From positions 1 through 35,926 of the forward strand of contig JAKSBP010000408.1 in the NCBI GenBank assembly GCA_022361035.1: a stretch of 35,926 nucleotides of DNA, read 5' to 3'. This document shows positions 1 to 7,845 of this stretch, one piece after another (positions within the stretch are counted from its first letter, which is position 1; every line of letters begins with the position of its first letter). The stretch is from Clostridia bacterium. GTDB lineage: Bacteria > Bacillota > Clostridia > Peptostreptococcales > Caminicellaceae. A program made the translations under genes and the position numbers. The notes under the pieces were generated by a model, which made no database searches, was not told where the DNA came from, and saw nothing but the letters and a program-made list of their open reading frames with translations.

Positions 1-110
1 ATAAATCTGTTTTACCTTCTATTACCTATCTATAAACAGATTTATTGCATGAGCCTAAAGGATTCTCTGTGGCTGCTGTAGTAAGTTAACTTTCTCAAGC
101 ACACATCTAT
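1..110 (+). repeat. Family A palindromic repeat, right part (cut by window start)
   Basis: This is the last 110 bp of the 177-bp family A element, also seen at 14136-14312, 10281-10457, 14475-14637 and 35723-35797. It holds the central stem AAATCTGTTT/AAACAGATTT, the right copy of the inner arm (CTCTGTGGCTGCT) and the right terminal repeat, here CACACATCTAT at 100-110. The A in place of the usual T (CACTCATCTAT in other copies) is complementary to the T found in the left terminus of the copy at the window end (ATAGATGTGTG). Confidence 0.85.
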
Positions 111-140
111 ATAGAAGAGTGCCTAACAAACTTAATAAAA
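111..140 (+). repeat. Family A repeat, abutting left-end fragment
   Basis: Immediately after the right terminus of the first copy comes ATAGAAGAGTGCCTAACAAA, followed by CTTAATAAAA. It matches the first 30 bp of family A elements (compare 35723-35752) and then runs into AT-rich sequence. It looks like a head-to-tail truncated copy with no spacer. It lies just downstream of the ispF stop codon. Confidence 0.6.
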
Positions 141-162
141 TTTAATTTCATTTAAATTCAAC

Positions 163-639
163 TCACCTTATTTTCTCAACACTCACCACTGCCTGGGCAG
201 CAATTCCCTCTCCCTTGCCTGTGAATCCAAGGCTTTCTGTTGTTGTGGCTTTAACATTAATGCAATCTATATCAACATTTAATGCAGTTGAAATGTTTTG
301 CCTTATCTCTTCTATGTACGGTGCCATTTTAGGCTTTTCTGCAATTATAATTGAATCTATGTTGTTAACTTTATATTCTTTTTCCCTTAGCCTTTTGTTT
401 ACTTCTATAAGTAGTTTGATGCTTGAAACTCCCCTATATCTTTCATCGGTATCTGGAAAATGTTTACCAATGTCTCCTAGGGCTACCGCCCCTAACATTG
501 CGTCTTTAATGGCATGGAGTAAAACATCGGCATCGGAGTGTCCTAATAATCCTTTTTCGTAGGGAATATCTACTCCTCCTAAGATAAGCTTTCTTCCTTC
601 AACTAGTTTATGTACATCATATCCTATTCCTACTCGCAT
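163..639 (-). CDS. ispF: 2-C-methyl-D-erythritol 2,4-cyclodiphosphate synthase IspF
   Basis: IspF cyclises CDP-methylerythritol 2-phosphate to ME-cPP with loss of CMP in the cytosolic MEP isoprenoid pathway. The 158-residue length is normal for this trimeric family. Visible metal ligands are Asp8 and His10 in GYDVHKL and His42 in LLHAI. The C-terminal [16 protein letters not shown] block forms part of the CDP/ME-cPP site. The ATG start has an AAGGGGCG ribosome site just upstream. In many Firmicutes ispF directly follows ispD; here the two are about 14 kb apart with a catabolic block between them. Family A repeat fragments lie directly downstream. The assignment is secure; what is unusual is the separation from ispD. 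Confidence 0.97.
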   Translation of the reverse strand: MRVGIGYDVHKLVEGRKLILGGVDIPYEKGLLGHSDADVLLHAIKDAMLGAVALGDIGKHFPDTDERYRGVSSIKLLIEVNKRLREKEYKVNNIDSIIIAEKPKMAPYIEEIRQNISTALNVDIDCINVKATTTESLGFTGKGEGIAAQAVVSVEKIR

Positions 640-816
640 TATATCGCCCCTTCATCTTAAAATTAGGTTAAGCTTTAAATGTATTTCTACATATTTCCCA
701 GGAAATTATAATTTTTTTCCTTTTTCGACTTAATTATATCAGCTATATACAAATAAATCGATTATTTATATATACTAAGGGAGCCGATTATTTAAGCTCC
801 CCTTAATATTATCTAT
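640..816. other. Intergenic region with terminator for the zinc-ribbon gene
   Basis: AT-rich spacer between the zinc-ribbon gene and ispF. At 778-804 an inverted repeat (AAGGGGAGC ... GGCTCCCTT on the minus strand) forms a hairpin just past the stop at 817, a plausible intrinsic terminator although the T-run is poor. The rest may hold the ispF promoter, but I cannot assign one. Confidence 0.5.
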
Positions 817-1152
817 TTATTTTACTCTCTTTTCTCCAGTGATTTCCTTTAACTTTCTATACTCTTTTATCATCCTATAGGGCTTAGTTACAACCCTAAC
901 AGGAATAGAAGATAGAAATTTTGACAGGTCTTCCTTGATTTCCTTACTCATTCTTTCAGGCTTACTTGATACTCTTTTAAATATATCAACTGCATAATTA
1001 GATAGAGCAAGATTTTTATCAATTTCTAAATATGTATTACATTCTAAGCAAGTGATTTTTTCTATATTTTCTCCGATATATATTACCTCATGGGGAGTAT
1101 CTTCATTGCAATTTATACAGTATAAGTCTGCCTTCATTTTACTAATATCCAT
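817..1152 (-). CDS. Small zinc-ribbon protein of unknown function
   Basis: A 111-residue soluble protein. It opens with two CxxC pairs (YCINC near residue 12 and TCLEC near residue 36), a treble-clef or zinc-ribbon arrangement that should bind one zinc ion. The rest is basic and probably helical (KPERMSKEIKEDL, KPYRMIKEYRKLKEITG). Similar short proteins are found in Firmicutes, but I know of no demonstrated function. DNA, RNA or protein binding are all possible. The ATG start has only a weak GGGG-type ribosome site. It lies between lplA and ispF, is separated from lplA by 124 bp, and is followed by a hairpin. It could belong to the ancestral ispF neighbourhood rather than to the catabolic block. 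Confidence 0.7.
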   Translation of the reverse strand: MDISKMKADLYCINCNEDTPHEVIYIGENIEKITCLECNTYLEIDKNLALSNYAVDIFKRVSSKPERMSKEIKEDLSKFLSSIPVRVVTKPYRMIKEYRKLKEITGEKRVK

Positions 1153-1276
1153 ACAGACAACCCCAATCCCATTTTCTATATAACCAGTATAACCTATTTT
1201 CTATAGGATAGTATATAAATATAATGTTTTATGGACTATTCACCATGTATTTTATGTTCTTAAGGTATAGTGAAGT

Positions 1277-2260
1277 CTAGATAATGCAACTTAATATCTC
1301 ATCTACAGAAATATTTGCAAAATATCGTTCCATGTTTACACACAAAAGAACTTTCTCCATTTCTTCCCTATCATATCTATGACCAATTAATTTATCTTCA
1401 ATATCCCTCAAATCACCACTGCCAAAAAAATCTCCATAGAATTTAAAATTCTTTATCATACCCCTTTCCACATAAATAAGAGCTTCTACCCTTCCACTAT
1501 TGAATTTTTTTGATTTTTTTACATTAAACCTAGGGGACTCCCCATAATTCCATTTCCAGGTCATATATTTTTTACTCATCAGTTTTTCAACTTCTTCAAT
1601 CTCTTCTCTACTCAATTCATACTTATTCATTTCTTTACCTTCAAACAAATATTCCAAAAGTAATTCCTTAAATTGAGATATGGTTATATCTAAGCTCAGA
1701 TGCTCACTAATATTTGTCACTCTACTTCTAATGGATTTAATTCCCTTAGAAATTATTTTTTCATCAGAGACATTTAGGGCCTTTACTAGCATTTCTAAAT
1801 CTGAATTGAATAGTAGAGTTCCATGATGAAGAAGTCTGTTTTTTCTCATATATTGAGAGTTCCCTGAAAACTTCTTGCCCTTTATTGCTAAATCATTTCT
1901 GCTATTAAATTCAGCCTCTATCCCAAGGTTTTTTAATCCATTAATAATGGGAAGTGTAAATCTTTTAAAATCAAAGGAGCTATTATCTTCATTCCTAATA
2001 ATAAAGGTGAAGTTAAGATTACCTAGATCATGATACACGGCCCCTCCTCCAGAAAGTCTTCTAACAACATTTATATTATTCTCCCTTATAAAATCCATAT
2101 TTATCTCTTCAATAGTGTTTTGATGCTTTCCAACAACTATTGTAGGCTCATTTTGCCATAATAGTAGGTAATCATCATCCCTATCTAGGCTATCAAACAC
2201 ATATTCTTCAAGGGCTAAATTAAAGTATGGATTATTATTGTCATTTTTAACATATATCAA
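1277..2260 (-). CDS. lplA: Lipoate-protein ligase A
   Basis: LplA activates lipoate with ATP and attaches it to the lysine of lipoyl domains. Family motifs are clear: YFNLALEEY near the N-terminus, RRLSGGGAVYHDLGNLNF (lipoyl-AMP binding), KGKKFSGNSQ with the catalytic lysine, and the C-terminal accessory domain, giving about 327 residues as in bacterial LplA. I chose the TTG at 2260: it follows GGGGGGAG by five bases and yields the usual MIYV-N start. A longer frame opening at 2275 would place the ribosome site inside the coding sequence. It is the last gene of the acetoin-type dehydrogenase cluster, so its likely substrate is the lipoyl domain of the E3 protein encoded two genes upstream. 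Confidence 0.95.
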   Translation of the reverse strand: MIYVKNDNNNPYFNLALEEYVFDSLDRDDDYLLLWQNEPTIVVGKHQNTIEEINMDFIRENNINVVRRLSGGGAVYHDLGNLNFTFIIRNEDNSSFDFKRFTLPIINGLKNLGIEAEFNSRNDLAIKGKKFSGNSQYMRKNRLLHHGTLLFNSDLEMLVKALNVSDEKIISKGIKSIRSRVTNISEHLSLDITISQFKELLLEYLFEGKEMNKYELSREEIEEVEKLMSKKYMTWKWNYGESPRFNVKKSKKFNSGRVEALIYVERGMIKNFKFYGDFFGSGDLRDIEDKLIGHRYDREEMEKVLLCVNMERYFANISVDEILSCII

Positions 2261-2293
2261 TCTTTCTCCCCCCAAACCATCCTCAACACCTTT

Positions 2294-2323
2294 ATATAGC
2301 TAACCATAATTTTATGGCTATAT
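2294..2323 (-). other. Small hairpin between HPr gene and lplA
   Basis: ATATAGC / GCTATAT with an inner CCAT/ATGG pairing lies in the 80-bp gap between the HPr stop and the lplA start. There is no T-run, so it is more likely an RNA-processing or stability element than a terminator. Weakly supported. Confidence 0.3.
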
Positions 2324-2340
2324 TTAAATTCCCCAAGGGC

Positions 2341-2604
2341 CTACTCTCCAAAATTACTGTCTATTAATTTTTTCAGTCCTATTATTGCTTCACTTTCATC
2401 TATTCCTTCACATATAATAGTTAATTTACTGCCCTTTATTGCTCCCATACTTAATATGCCCATAATACTTCTACCGTTATATTCTTGTTCATCTTTAATT
2501 ACTTTTACATCCGATGAATATTTCAGCACTTCCCTTATAAACATACTTGCAGGTCTTGCATGTAATCCAGCTTCATTATTTAAAGTAACATCTATACTTT
2601 TCAT
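2341..2604 (-). CDS. ptsH: Phosphocarrier protein HPr
   Basis: HPr carries phosphate from Enzyme I to the EIIA components of the phosphotransferase system. The 87-residue protein has the active His15 in GLHARPA and the regulatory Ser46 in RSIMGILSMGA, the HPr kinase target in Firmicutes, so it looks like a full HPr rather than Crh, which lacks His15. No ptsI lies beside it. It sits between the acoL-like gene and lplA with a 30-bp gap on one side and 80 bp on the other, so it is probably cotranscribed with the acetoin complex. It may be a second, operon-specific HPr that ties PTS state to this operon; that is inference. Confidence 0.93.
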   Translation of the reverse strand: MKSIDVTLNNEAGLHARPASMFIREVLKYSSDVKVIKDEQEYNGRSIMGILSMGAIKGSKLTIICEGIDESEAIIGLKKLIDSNFGE

Positions 2605-2634
2605 TTTTATTCCTTCCCTTTACTTTAATGTGTA

Positions 2635-4341
2635 TTATGCAAACTTTTTAGGTAAATGAATACAGCATCCCAATGCATCTCCACAGGCCTCCACAAAAGC
2701 CTCGGAAAAGGTTGGGTGACCATGGATAATCTTAACGGCTTCATTAACTGTTATCTCCATTTCCATTAAGGCCCCTGCCTCATTAATTATTTCTGCTGCC
2801 CCCGGCCCTATTATATGTACACCTAAAATTTCTCCATATCTTTTATCTACTATTACTTTCACAAATCCTACCCCTTCACCTGAAGCCAATGCCCTACCAT
2901 TTGCACCAAAATTAAACCGCCCTATTGCTACATCATATTTCTTTCTAGCTTCATCCTCAGTTAATCCTACAGAGCCTACCTCCGGTAATGTATATATACA
3001 TTTTGGAACATTAGACAAGTTAACTTTTTCATTTTCTCCCATGGCATTAGCGCCCGATGCCTCTCCCATTTTAAAGGCTGCATGGGCCAACATATTAAGC
3101 CCATTTATATCTCCAGGTGCGTATATGTCTTTAATGCTGGTCTCCATATATTCATTAACTCTTATCCTTCCTCTTTCCATTTGGAAACTTATGTCCCCTA
3201 TTCCATCTAAATCTGGCACTCTACCAATTGATAGTAGTGCTTTTTCCCCTTCTATACTATCATTATTCCCTAGATATATTTTTAATTTATTATCTATCTC
3301 CTCTATTTTCTCAACCCCTGTGGATGTAAATATTCTTATTCCTTTGGCTTCAAGATTTTTCGATAACTCCTTTGAAACATCTTTATCCATTGTAGGCACT
3401 ATCATGTCTTCCATCTCAATTATGGTAACTTGGCTACCGTATAAATTAAATACTGTGGCAAGTTCTACTCCTATAACCCCACCACCTATAACAATCAATC
3501 TTTTAGGGATTTCCTGCAAATCTAAAATCTCATCACTAGTGATAACTAAGGGACTATCTACACCTGGTATATTGATTCTAGCTACCTTAGAACCTCCAGC
3601 CAGTATTATCTTTCTACCTTCTATAATCTGACCATTACTAATTATGACTTTTTTATCCTTCCCTATTTTTCCTATTCCCCTATAGGTAGTAATCCCATAG
3701 CTCTTTAGCAGTGACATAATCCCTGTGGTAAGGGTCTGAACTACTCTATTTTTTTCACTTACTACCTTCTTCATATCAATTCTCATCTTTAAATCTTCAA
3801 GAATTATACCTCTCCTATTTGAATGTTTAATATTTTCTATAGTTTCAGCATTTTTAAGATAGGTTTTAGTAGGGATGCATCCTCTATTAAGGCAGGTTCC
3901 ACCTACTACATCCTTTTCAATCAAGGCCACTTTTCCTCCTAGCTGTGAAGCCCTTATGGCAGCTACATAGCCTGCTGGACCCCCTCCAATAACAATCACA
4001 TCATATTTCTCTCCTCCTTTATTTTCCCTATACTTTTCCACCTCCTCAGGCTTTTCCTCTTTCTTTATTTCCTTTCTTTCTTCTTTTATGGATATCTCTT
4101 CTCCTTCTTCTCCTATATAACCTATAGTTGTAAATACAGGAAGTTCCTCTCCTTCATGGGCTAATATTTTTAAAAGTGTACCATTTATTTCAGCCTCAAC
4201 TTCCATATTCACTTTATCCGTCAATATCTCCAGTATGGCTTCTCCCTTTTCCACTTTATCTCCTTCATTTTTAAACCATTTGACCACCCTTCCCCTTTCC
4301 ATAGCCATACCTGCTTTAGGCATTATTATTTCTGATGCCAT
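2635..4341 (-). CDS. acoL: Dihydrolipoamide dehydrogenase (E3) with N-terminal lipoyl domain
   Basis: This is the flavoprotein E3 that reoxidises dihydrolipoamide with NAD+. Residues 1-78 form a biotinyl/lipoyl domain with the modification site in LTDKVNMEVEA (Lys43). A charged linker rich in E and K follows (about 80-110). The E3 body then shows the FAD motif VIGGGPAGY near 118, the redox disulfide Cys150/Cys155 in GGTCLNRGCIPTK, a second Rossmann motif IVIGGGVIGVE, and the C-terminal HPTFSEA catalytic block. At 568 residues it is about 100 longer than plain E3 because of the lipoyl domain. This is the only lipoyl domain in the operon, since the E2 next door lacks one. E3 proteins with N-terminal lipoyl domains are known in clostridial acetoin systems. 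Confidence 0.95.
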   Translation of the reverse strand: MASEIIMPKAGMAMERGRVVKWFKNEGDKVEKGEAILEILTDKVNMEVEAEINGTLLKILAHEGEELPVFTTIGYIGEEGEEISIKEERKEIKKEEKPEEVEKYRENKGGEKYDVIVIGGGPAGYVAAIRASQLGGKVALIEKDVVGGTCLNRGCIPTKTYLKNAETIENIKHSNRRGIILEDLKMRIDMKKVVSEKNRVVQTLTTGIMSLLKSYGITTYRGIGKIGKDKKVIISNGQIIEGRKIILAGGSKVARINIPGVDSPLVITSDEILDLQEIPKRLIVIGGGVIGVELATVFNLYGSQVTIIEMEDMIVPTMDKDVSKELSKNLEAKGIRIFTSTGVEKIEEIDNKLKIYLGNNDSIEGEKALLSIGRVPDLDGIGDISFQMERGRIRVNEYMETSIKDIYAPGDINGLNMLAHAAFKMGEASGANAMGENEKVNLSNVPKCIYTLPEVGSVGLTEDEARKKYDVAIGRFNFGANGRALASGEGVGFVKVIVDKRYGEILGVHIIGPGAAEIINEAGALMEMEITVNEAVKIIHGHPTFSEAFVEACGDALGCCIHLPKKFA

Positions 4342-4399
4342 ATTAAAACTCCTCTCTATATATTCTAGTTACAGGTGCTAAGACTGCTTCTATATTCTT

Positions 4400-5413
4400 T
4401 TAAATCAAAAGCTGTATTGGATTTTCAAGCAGTTCCTTTATGTATCGTAGAAACTTAGCACCTGGAGCCCCGTCTACAATTCTATGATCTATTGTAAGGC
4501 TTAGGGTCATTATTGGTCTAACCCTAGGCTCCCCTCCTAGTACTACCATTTTATCTGTTATTGTATTTACACCTAAAATAGCACTATTAGGCTGATTAAT
4601 AATGGGAGTGAAGTGGGTTATTCCAAACATTCCTAGGTTACTAATGGTAAATGTACTTCCCTCCATTTCATGGGGCAAAAGCCTATTGTTTTTGGCCCGT
4701 TCAATTACATCCTTTGTGTCACTAAGGATTTCTCTTAGAGACTTTCTGTGGGTATCCCTTATAACTGGTACCAATAGCCCTTCATCTAAGCCAACTGCTA
4801 AGCCCATATTAACGTATTCATGTAATAAAATCCCTTCCTCAATCAGAGATCCATTTAGGATTGGGTATCTCATAAGAGCCTTTGAAACAGCCATAATAAT
4901 TATATCTGTAAAGGTAATTTTATTTCCCAATTCAATAAGTATAAGCTCCTTTACTTCTTCCCTTAATGCCTTTGTTTTAGTCATATCTACATCTATATTT
5001 AAGGTAAAGCTTGGAGCCGTAAAGTAACTATTGCTGATTCTCTGGGCAATCACCCTTCGCATAGGAGTAAGGGGAATGATTTTGCACTTTTCTTCTTTTC
5101 CCTTGGCCCTTTGCCTTTCTTCAGCTAAGTGTTTTTCCACATCCGCCTTTAATACTTTATTTCTAAAGCCGCTGCCCTCAAGGACTTCTATATCTACACC
5201 ATGAATCTTAGCAATACTTTTAGCTAAGGGTGTGGCTCTTTTTTTTGTTTTTTCTATACTTTTTAAATTCTCTACATCATATAGCTGGATTCTACCCTCT
5301 AATCCTGTACCCTTAATCTCTGAAAGTTTTATTCCTCTTTCACGTGCCGCTCTCCTAGCAGCTGGAGTGGCTCTAACCCTTGGATATGAAGAAAAATCTA
5401 CTTTAGTTGCCAT
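4400..5413 (-). CDS. acoC: Dihydrolipoamide acyltransferase (E2), no lipoyl domain, two subunit-binding domains
   Basis: E2 transfers the acyl group from lipoamide to CoA and forms the core of the complex. The C-terminal catalytic domain (about 110-337) is typical and has the active-site DHRIVDG (His310) and the IIIMAVSKAL and TFTISNLGMFG blocks. The N-terminus is atypical. There is no lipoyl domain; instead there are two successive peripheral subunit-binding domains, RVRATPAARRAARERG (about 11-47) and RATPLAKSIAKIHG (about 58-96). The ATG has a strong GGAGGGAGG site and starts 15 bp after the E1beta stop, so a lipoyl domain cannot have been missed upstream. The swinging arm must come from the lipoyl domain on E3. 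Confidence 0.92.
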   Translation of the reverse strand: MATKVDFSSYPRVRATPAARRAARERGIKLSEIKGTGLEGRIQLYDVENLKSIEKTKKRATPLAKSIAKIHGVDIEVLEGSGFRNKVLKADVEKHLAEERQRAKGKEEKCKIIPLTPMRRVIAQRISNSYFTAPSFTLNIDVDMTKTKALREEVKELILIELGNKITFTDIIIMAVSKALMRYPILNGSLIEEGILLHEYVNMGLAVGLDEGLLVPVIRDTHRKSLREILSDTKDVIERAKNNRLLPHEMEGSTFTISNLGMFGITHFTPIINQPNSAILGVNTITDKMVVLGGEPRVRPIMTLSLTIDHRIVDGAPGAKFLRYIKELLENPIQLLI

Positions 5414-5428
5414 ATCATCCTCCCTCCT

Positions 5429-6412
5429 TTATCTGTTCATCACTCTATATATTGCTTCTTTAATATCACCCTCACTTGGAATTACTGCCTTCTCCAATTC
5501 TGGATTGTATGGAATTGGCACATCCTTACCTGCCAATCTCAATACTGGAGCATCTAGATAGTCAAAGGCCTCACTCTCTGTAATTATTGCTGCTATTTCT
5601 CCGGCATATCCTCCAGTCTTAACAGCTTCGTTTATAACTATTACCCTTCCAGTTTTGATAACAGAGTTTATAATTGTCTCTTTATCTAAGGGCACAAGCG
5701 TTCTTGGGTCCACTACCTCCACATTTATTCCTTCCTTAGCTACTTCCTGAGCCACATTTAAAACCTTTTCAACCATTCTTCCATATGTAACTATTGTCAC
5801 ATCCCCTCCTTCTCTCTTTATATCTGCCTTTCCTAGGGGTATGATTAAGTCTTCGTCATCTGGAATCCTACACTTTTTCTTATATAATAGCTTCTGTTCC
5901 ACAAATATTACTGGGTTATCATCCCTGATGGCAGCTTTTAGAAGCCCCTTGGCATCTGCTGGTGTCGAAGGGGCTACCACTTTTAATCCTGGCACATGAC
6001 AAAACCATGCTTCTAGACTTTGAGAGTGTTGTGCCGCTGCTCCTGTGCCTGAACCGGCAGGACAACGAAGTACCATAGGCACCCTAGCCTTTCCCCCAAA
6101 CATGTATCTTATCTTTGCGGCTTGATTGACAATGGCATCCATTGCTATTGTAGTAAAATCCATAAACATTATCTCTGCGATTGGTCTCAGTCCTGTTACT
6201 GCTGCTCCTGTGGCGGCTCCTGCAATTACTGCTTCTGAAATAGGTGTATCCCTTACCCTTTCCTCTCCAAATTCTTCAAACATTCCAACCGACACTCCAA
6301 ATGCTCCTCCGTATAGACCTATATCTTGGCCAATAAATATAACGTCCTCGTCCCTTCTCATTTCTTCACTCATTGCTTCCCTTATAGCTTCGGCATATGT
6401 CATCTCTTTCAT
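5429..6412 (-). CDS. acoB: Acetoin dehydrogenase-type E1 beta subunit
   Basis: Beta subunit of the TPP-dependent E1 (2-oxoacid or acetoin dehydrogenase). It shows the transketolase pyrimidine-binding domain ([44 protein letters not shown]), the [12 protein letters not shown] loop with the conserved His, and the C-terminal transketolase domain ([21 protein letters not shown]). The start chosen is the ATG at 6412, preceded by GGGGAGGT with good spacing and lying 13 bp past the E1alpha stop; an upstream in-frame start at 6445 would overlap E1alpha. About 327 residues, normal for the family. Branched-chain or pyruvate dehydrogenase E1beta are alternatives on sequence alone; acetoin is favoured by the sigma-54 promoter and by E3 having its own lipoyl domain. 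Confidence 0.93.
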   Translation of the reverse strand: MKEMTYAEAIREAMSEEMRRDEDVIFIGQDIGLYGGAFGVSVGMFEEFGEERVRDTPISEAVIAGAATGAAVTGLRPIAEIMFMDFTTIAMDAIVNQAAKIRYMFGGKARVPMVLRCPAGSGTGAAAQHSQSLEAWFCHVPGLKVVAPSTPADAKGLLKAAIRDDNPVIFVEQKLLYKKKCRIPDDEDLIIPLGKADIKREGGDVTIVTYGRMVEKVLNVAQEVAKEGINVEVVDPRTLVPLDKETIINSVIKTGRVIVINEAVKTGGYAGEIAAIITESEAFDYLDAPVLRLAGKDVPIPYNPELEKAVIPSEGDIKEAIYRVMNR

Positions 6413-6425
6413 CCTTTTACCTCCC

Positions 6426-7385
6426 CTACCCATATACATCCTCAAGCAAACTCTCTATCGGTGGATTTTCACTATTGTTGGCGAATTCCACCGATGCTTC
6501 TATATCATAAATTACCTTCTTCTCTATGGCCTCTATTTCATCTTCCCTTAACACTTTCTTCTCCAGAAGATATTTTTTTAATCTCTTAATTGGACATTTT
6601 TTCTTCCATTCTTCTATTTCTTCCTTTGTTCTATACACATTGGCATCACTCTTTGAATGTCCTACCCATCTATATGTTTTACTTTCAATTAGTATTGGAC
6701 CCTTACCCTTTCTTACGTACTCTGCCCCTTCCTTTACTCTTTGATATACTGCTATGGCATCATTTCCATCTACAATATACCCTGGTATCCCATAGGAGCT
6801 GCTCCGCTTTGCAATATCTTCTATATTCATATGCTTTGAGATTGGAGTTGACATTCCATATAAATTATTTTCACAGTAAAATATTACTGGTAATTTCCAT
6901 ACCGATGCCAGATTTAAAGCTTCATGGAAGCTTCCTTCATTTGCAGCACCGTCACCAAAAAAACATAATACTACTCTACCGCTCTTTTTTATTTGCTGTG
7001 TTAGGGCTGCCCCCACAGCAATACCATGTCCCCCTCCAACAACTCCATTGGCTCCTAGGTTTCCTGCATCTACATCTGCTATGTGCATAGAGCCACCTTT
7101 CCCTTTACAATAACCAGTTACCTTTCCTAGAAGTTCTGCCATCATTCTGTTTAAATCGATTCCCTTTCCTATAACTTGACTATGACCTCTATGGGTAGCT
7201 GCTATCAGATCCTCTTCATTTAGTGCCATAGATGCTGCTACTCCTGATGCTTCTTCTCCAATTGATAAATGAGTCGTTCCATGTACCATGCCCCTTGCGA
7301 AAAAGTAACTAACTTTTTCTTCAAAGACTCTTGCTTCATTCATTCGCTTATACATTTCTAACAATGTTCCTTTTTCTATTTTCAT
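6426..7385 (-). CDS. acoA: Acetoin dehydrogenase-type E1 alpha subunit
   Basis: Alpha subunit of the TPP-dependent E1, which decarboxylates pyruvate or cleaves acetoin and passes the acyl unit to lipoamide. The TPP motif is present as [14 protein letters not shown] running to CENN. Other family blocks are [32 protein letters not shown] and [10 protein letters not shown]. At 319 residues it is close to AcoA and slightly shorter than most PdhA. It is the first gene of the operon and has a GGGAGGG ribosome site. The 460-bp upstream gap holds a probable sigma-54 promoter, as reported for aco operons of other bacteria, where AcoR is the activator. No acoR is visible in this window. Confidence 0.93.
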   Translation of the reverse strand: MKIEKGTLLEMYKRMNEARVFEEKVSYFFARGMVHGTTHLSIGEEASGVAASMALNEEDLIAATHRGHSQVIGKGIDLNRMMAELLGKVTGYCKGKGGSMHIADVDAGNLGANGVVGGGHGIAVGAALTQQIKKSGRVVLCFFGDGAANEGSFHEALNLASVWKLPVIFYCENNLYGMSTPISKHMNIEDIAKRSSSYGIPGYIVDGNDAIAVYQRVKEGAEYVRKGKGPILIESKTYRWVGHSKSDANVYRTKEEIEEWKKKCPIKRLKKYLLEKKVLREDEIEAIEKKVIYDIEASVEFANNSENPPIESLLEDVYG

Positions 7386-7508
7386 TAAAATCCCTCCCTT
7401 TTTTATTTACAGTCTAGGATTTATACAAATACCACTTAGCTAAAAACCATGTAAATTTAGATATTCACTATTTCTTAACTAGAGTTTGGTTCTTTTTATA
7501 AATATAAA

Positions 7509-7523
7509 GCAAGTATTATACCA
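7509..7523 (-). promoter_or_regulatory. Probable sigma-54 promoter of the acetoin operon
   Basis: On the minus strand: TGGTATAATACTTGC. It has the -24 GG and -12 GC separated by exactly 10 bases and matches the TGGCAC-N5-TTGC consensus except at two -24 positions. The predicted start is near 7497, giving a leader of about 110 bases to acoA. The same sequence contains TATAAT, so a sigma-A -10 element is an alternative, but no good -35 element lies 16-18 bases upstream. Regulation of acetoin operons by sigma-54 is established in Bacillus and others. Confidence 0.6.
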
Positions 7524-7587
7524 ACTCTTTTTATATATTTTGATAATATTAATTTTGTCTATAGACCACTGAATACTTTGAATTTTA

Positions 7588-7607
7588 GCCTTCTTAGCTC
7601 TAAAGGC
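7588..7607. promoter_or_regulatory. Possible activator site upstream of the acetoin promoter
   Basis: A loose inverted repeat, GCCTT-N10-AAGGC, lies about 65-85 bp upstream of the -24 element, in the range where sigma-54 activators bind. There is no sequence match to a known operator, so this is only a candidate. Confidence 0.2.
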
Positions 7608-7691
7608 AATTCTAAACTTTTAGTATATAAAGGTATTTTTTGTTGGTTTCTTTTGTTTTATAGTTGAGGAAATTACATAATTTGCTCAGTT

Positions 7692-7728
7692 GATAAAAAG
7701 GATAATCCATTGAATCATCCTTTTTATC
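7692..7728 (-). terminator. Terminator after the aldolase gene
   Basis: A perfect 12-bp inverted repeat GATAAAAAGGAT / ATCCTTTTTATC with a 13-base loop lies downstream of the aldolase stop codon. The T-rich arm makes it usable in both directions. It separates the PTS/aldolase operon from the acetoin promoter. Confidence 0.6.
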
Positions 7729-7845
7729 ATTTTCCTAATTAATTTGTTTTTCTACCCCTTATGGAGCTATGATTATCTAGTATGAAATATATTTTCTTCC
7801 ATAAAATCCCTTGCTTCTAATTACATTTAATGTCTGATTCTTGAC

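Noticed and set aside
1..140. CRISPR-like array from repeated family A words
   Set aside because: Copies are scattered over the whole window and in both orientations, and lack regular spacers. No cas genes are present.
3041..3631. 196-codon open frame on the plus strand opposite acoL
   Set aside because: It is a mirror of the well-supported E3 gene, rich in Ser, Ile and Leu with no domain, and has no ribosome site. Similar opposite-strand frames occur against acoA, acoB, IIC, clpC, levR and the EF-G-like gene.
6426..7385. Assignment of the E1/E2/E3 cluster to pyruvate dehydrogenase
   Set aside because: Not excluded by sequence alone, but the sigma-54 promoter, lipoyl-E3 and short E1alpha fit acetoin dehydrogenase better.
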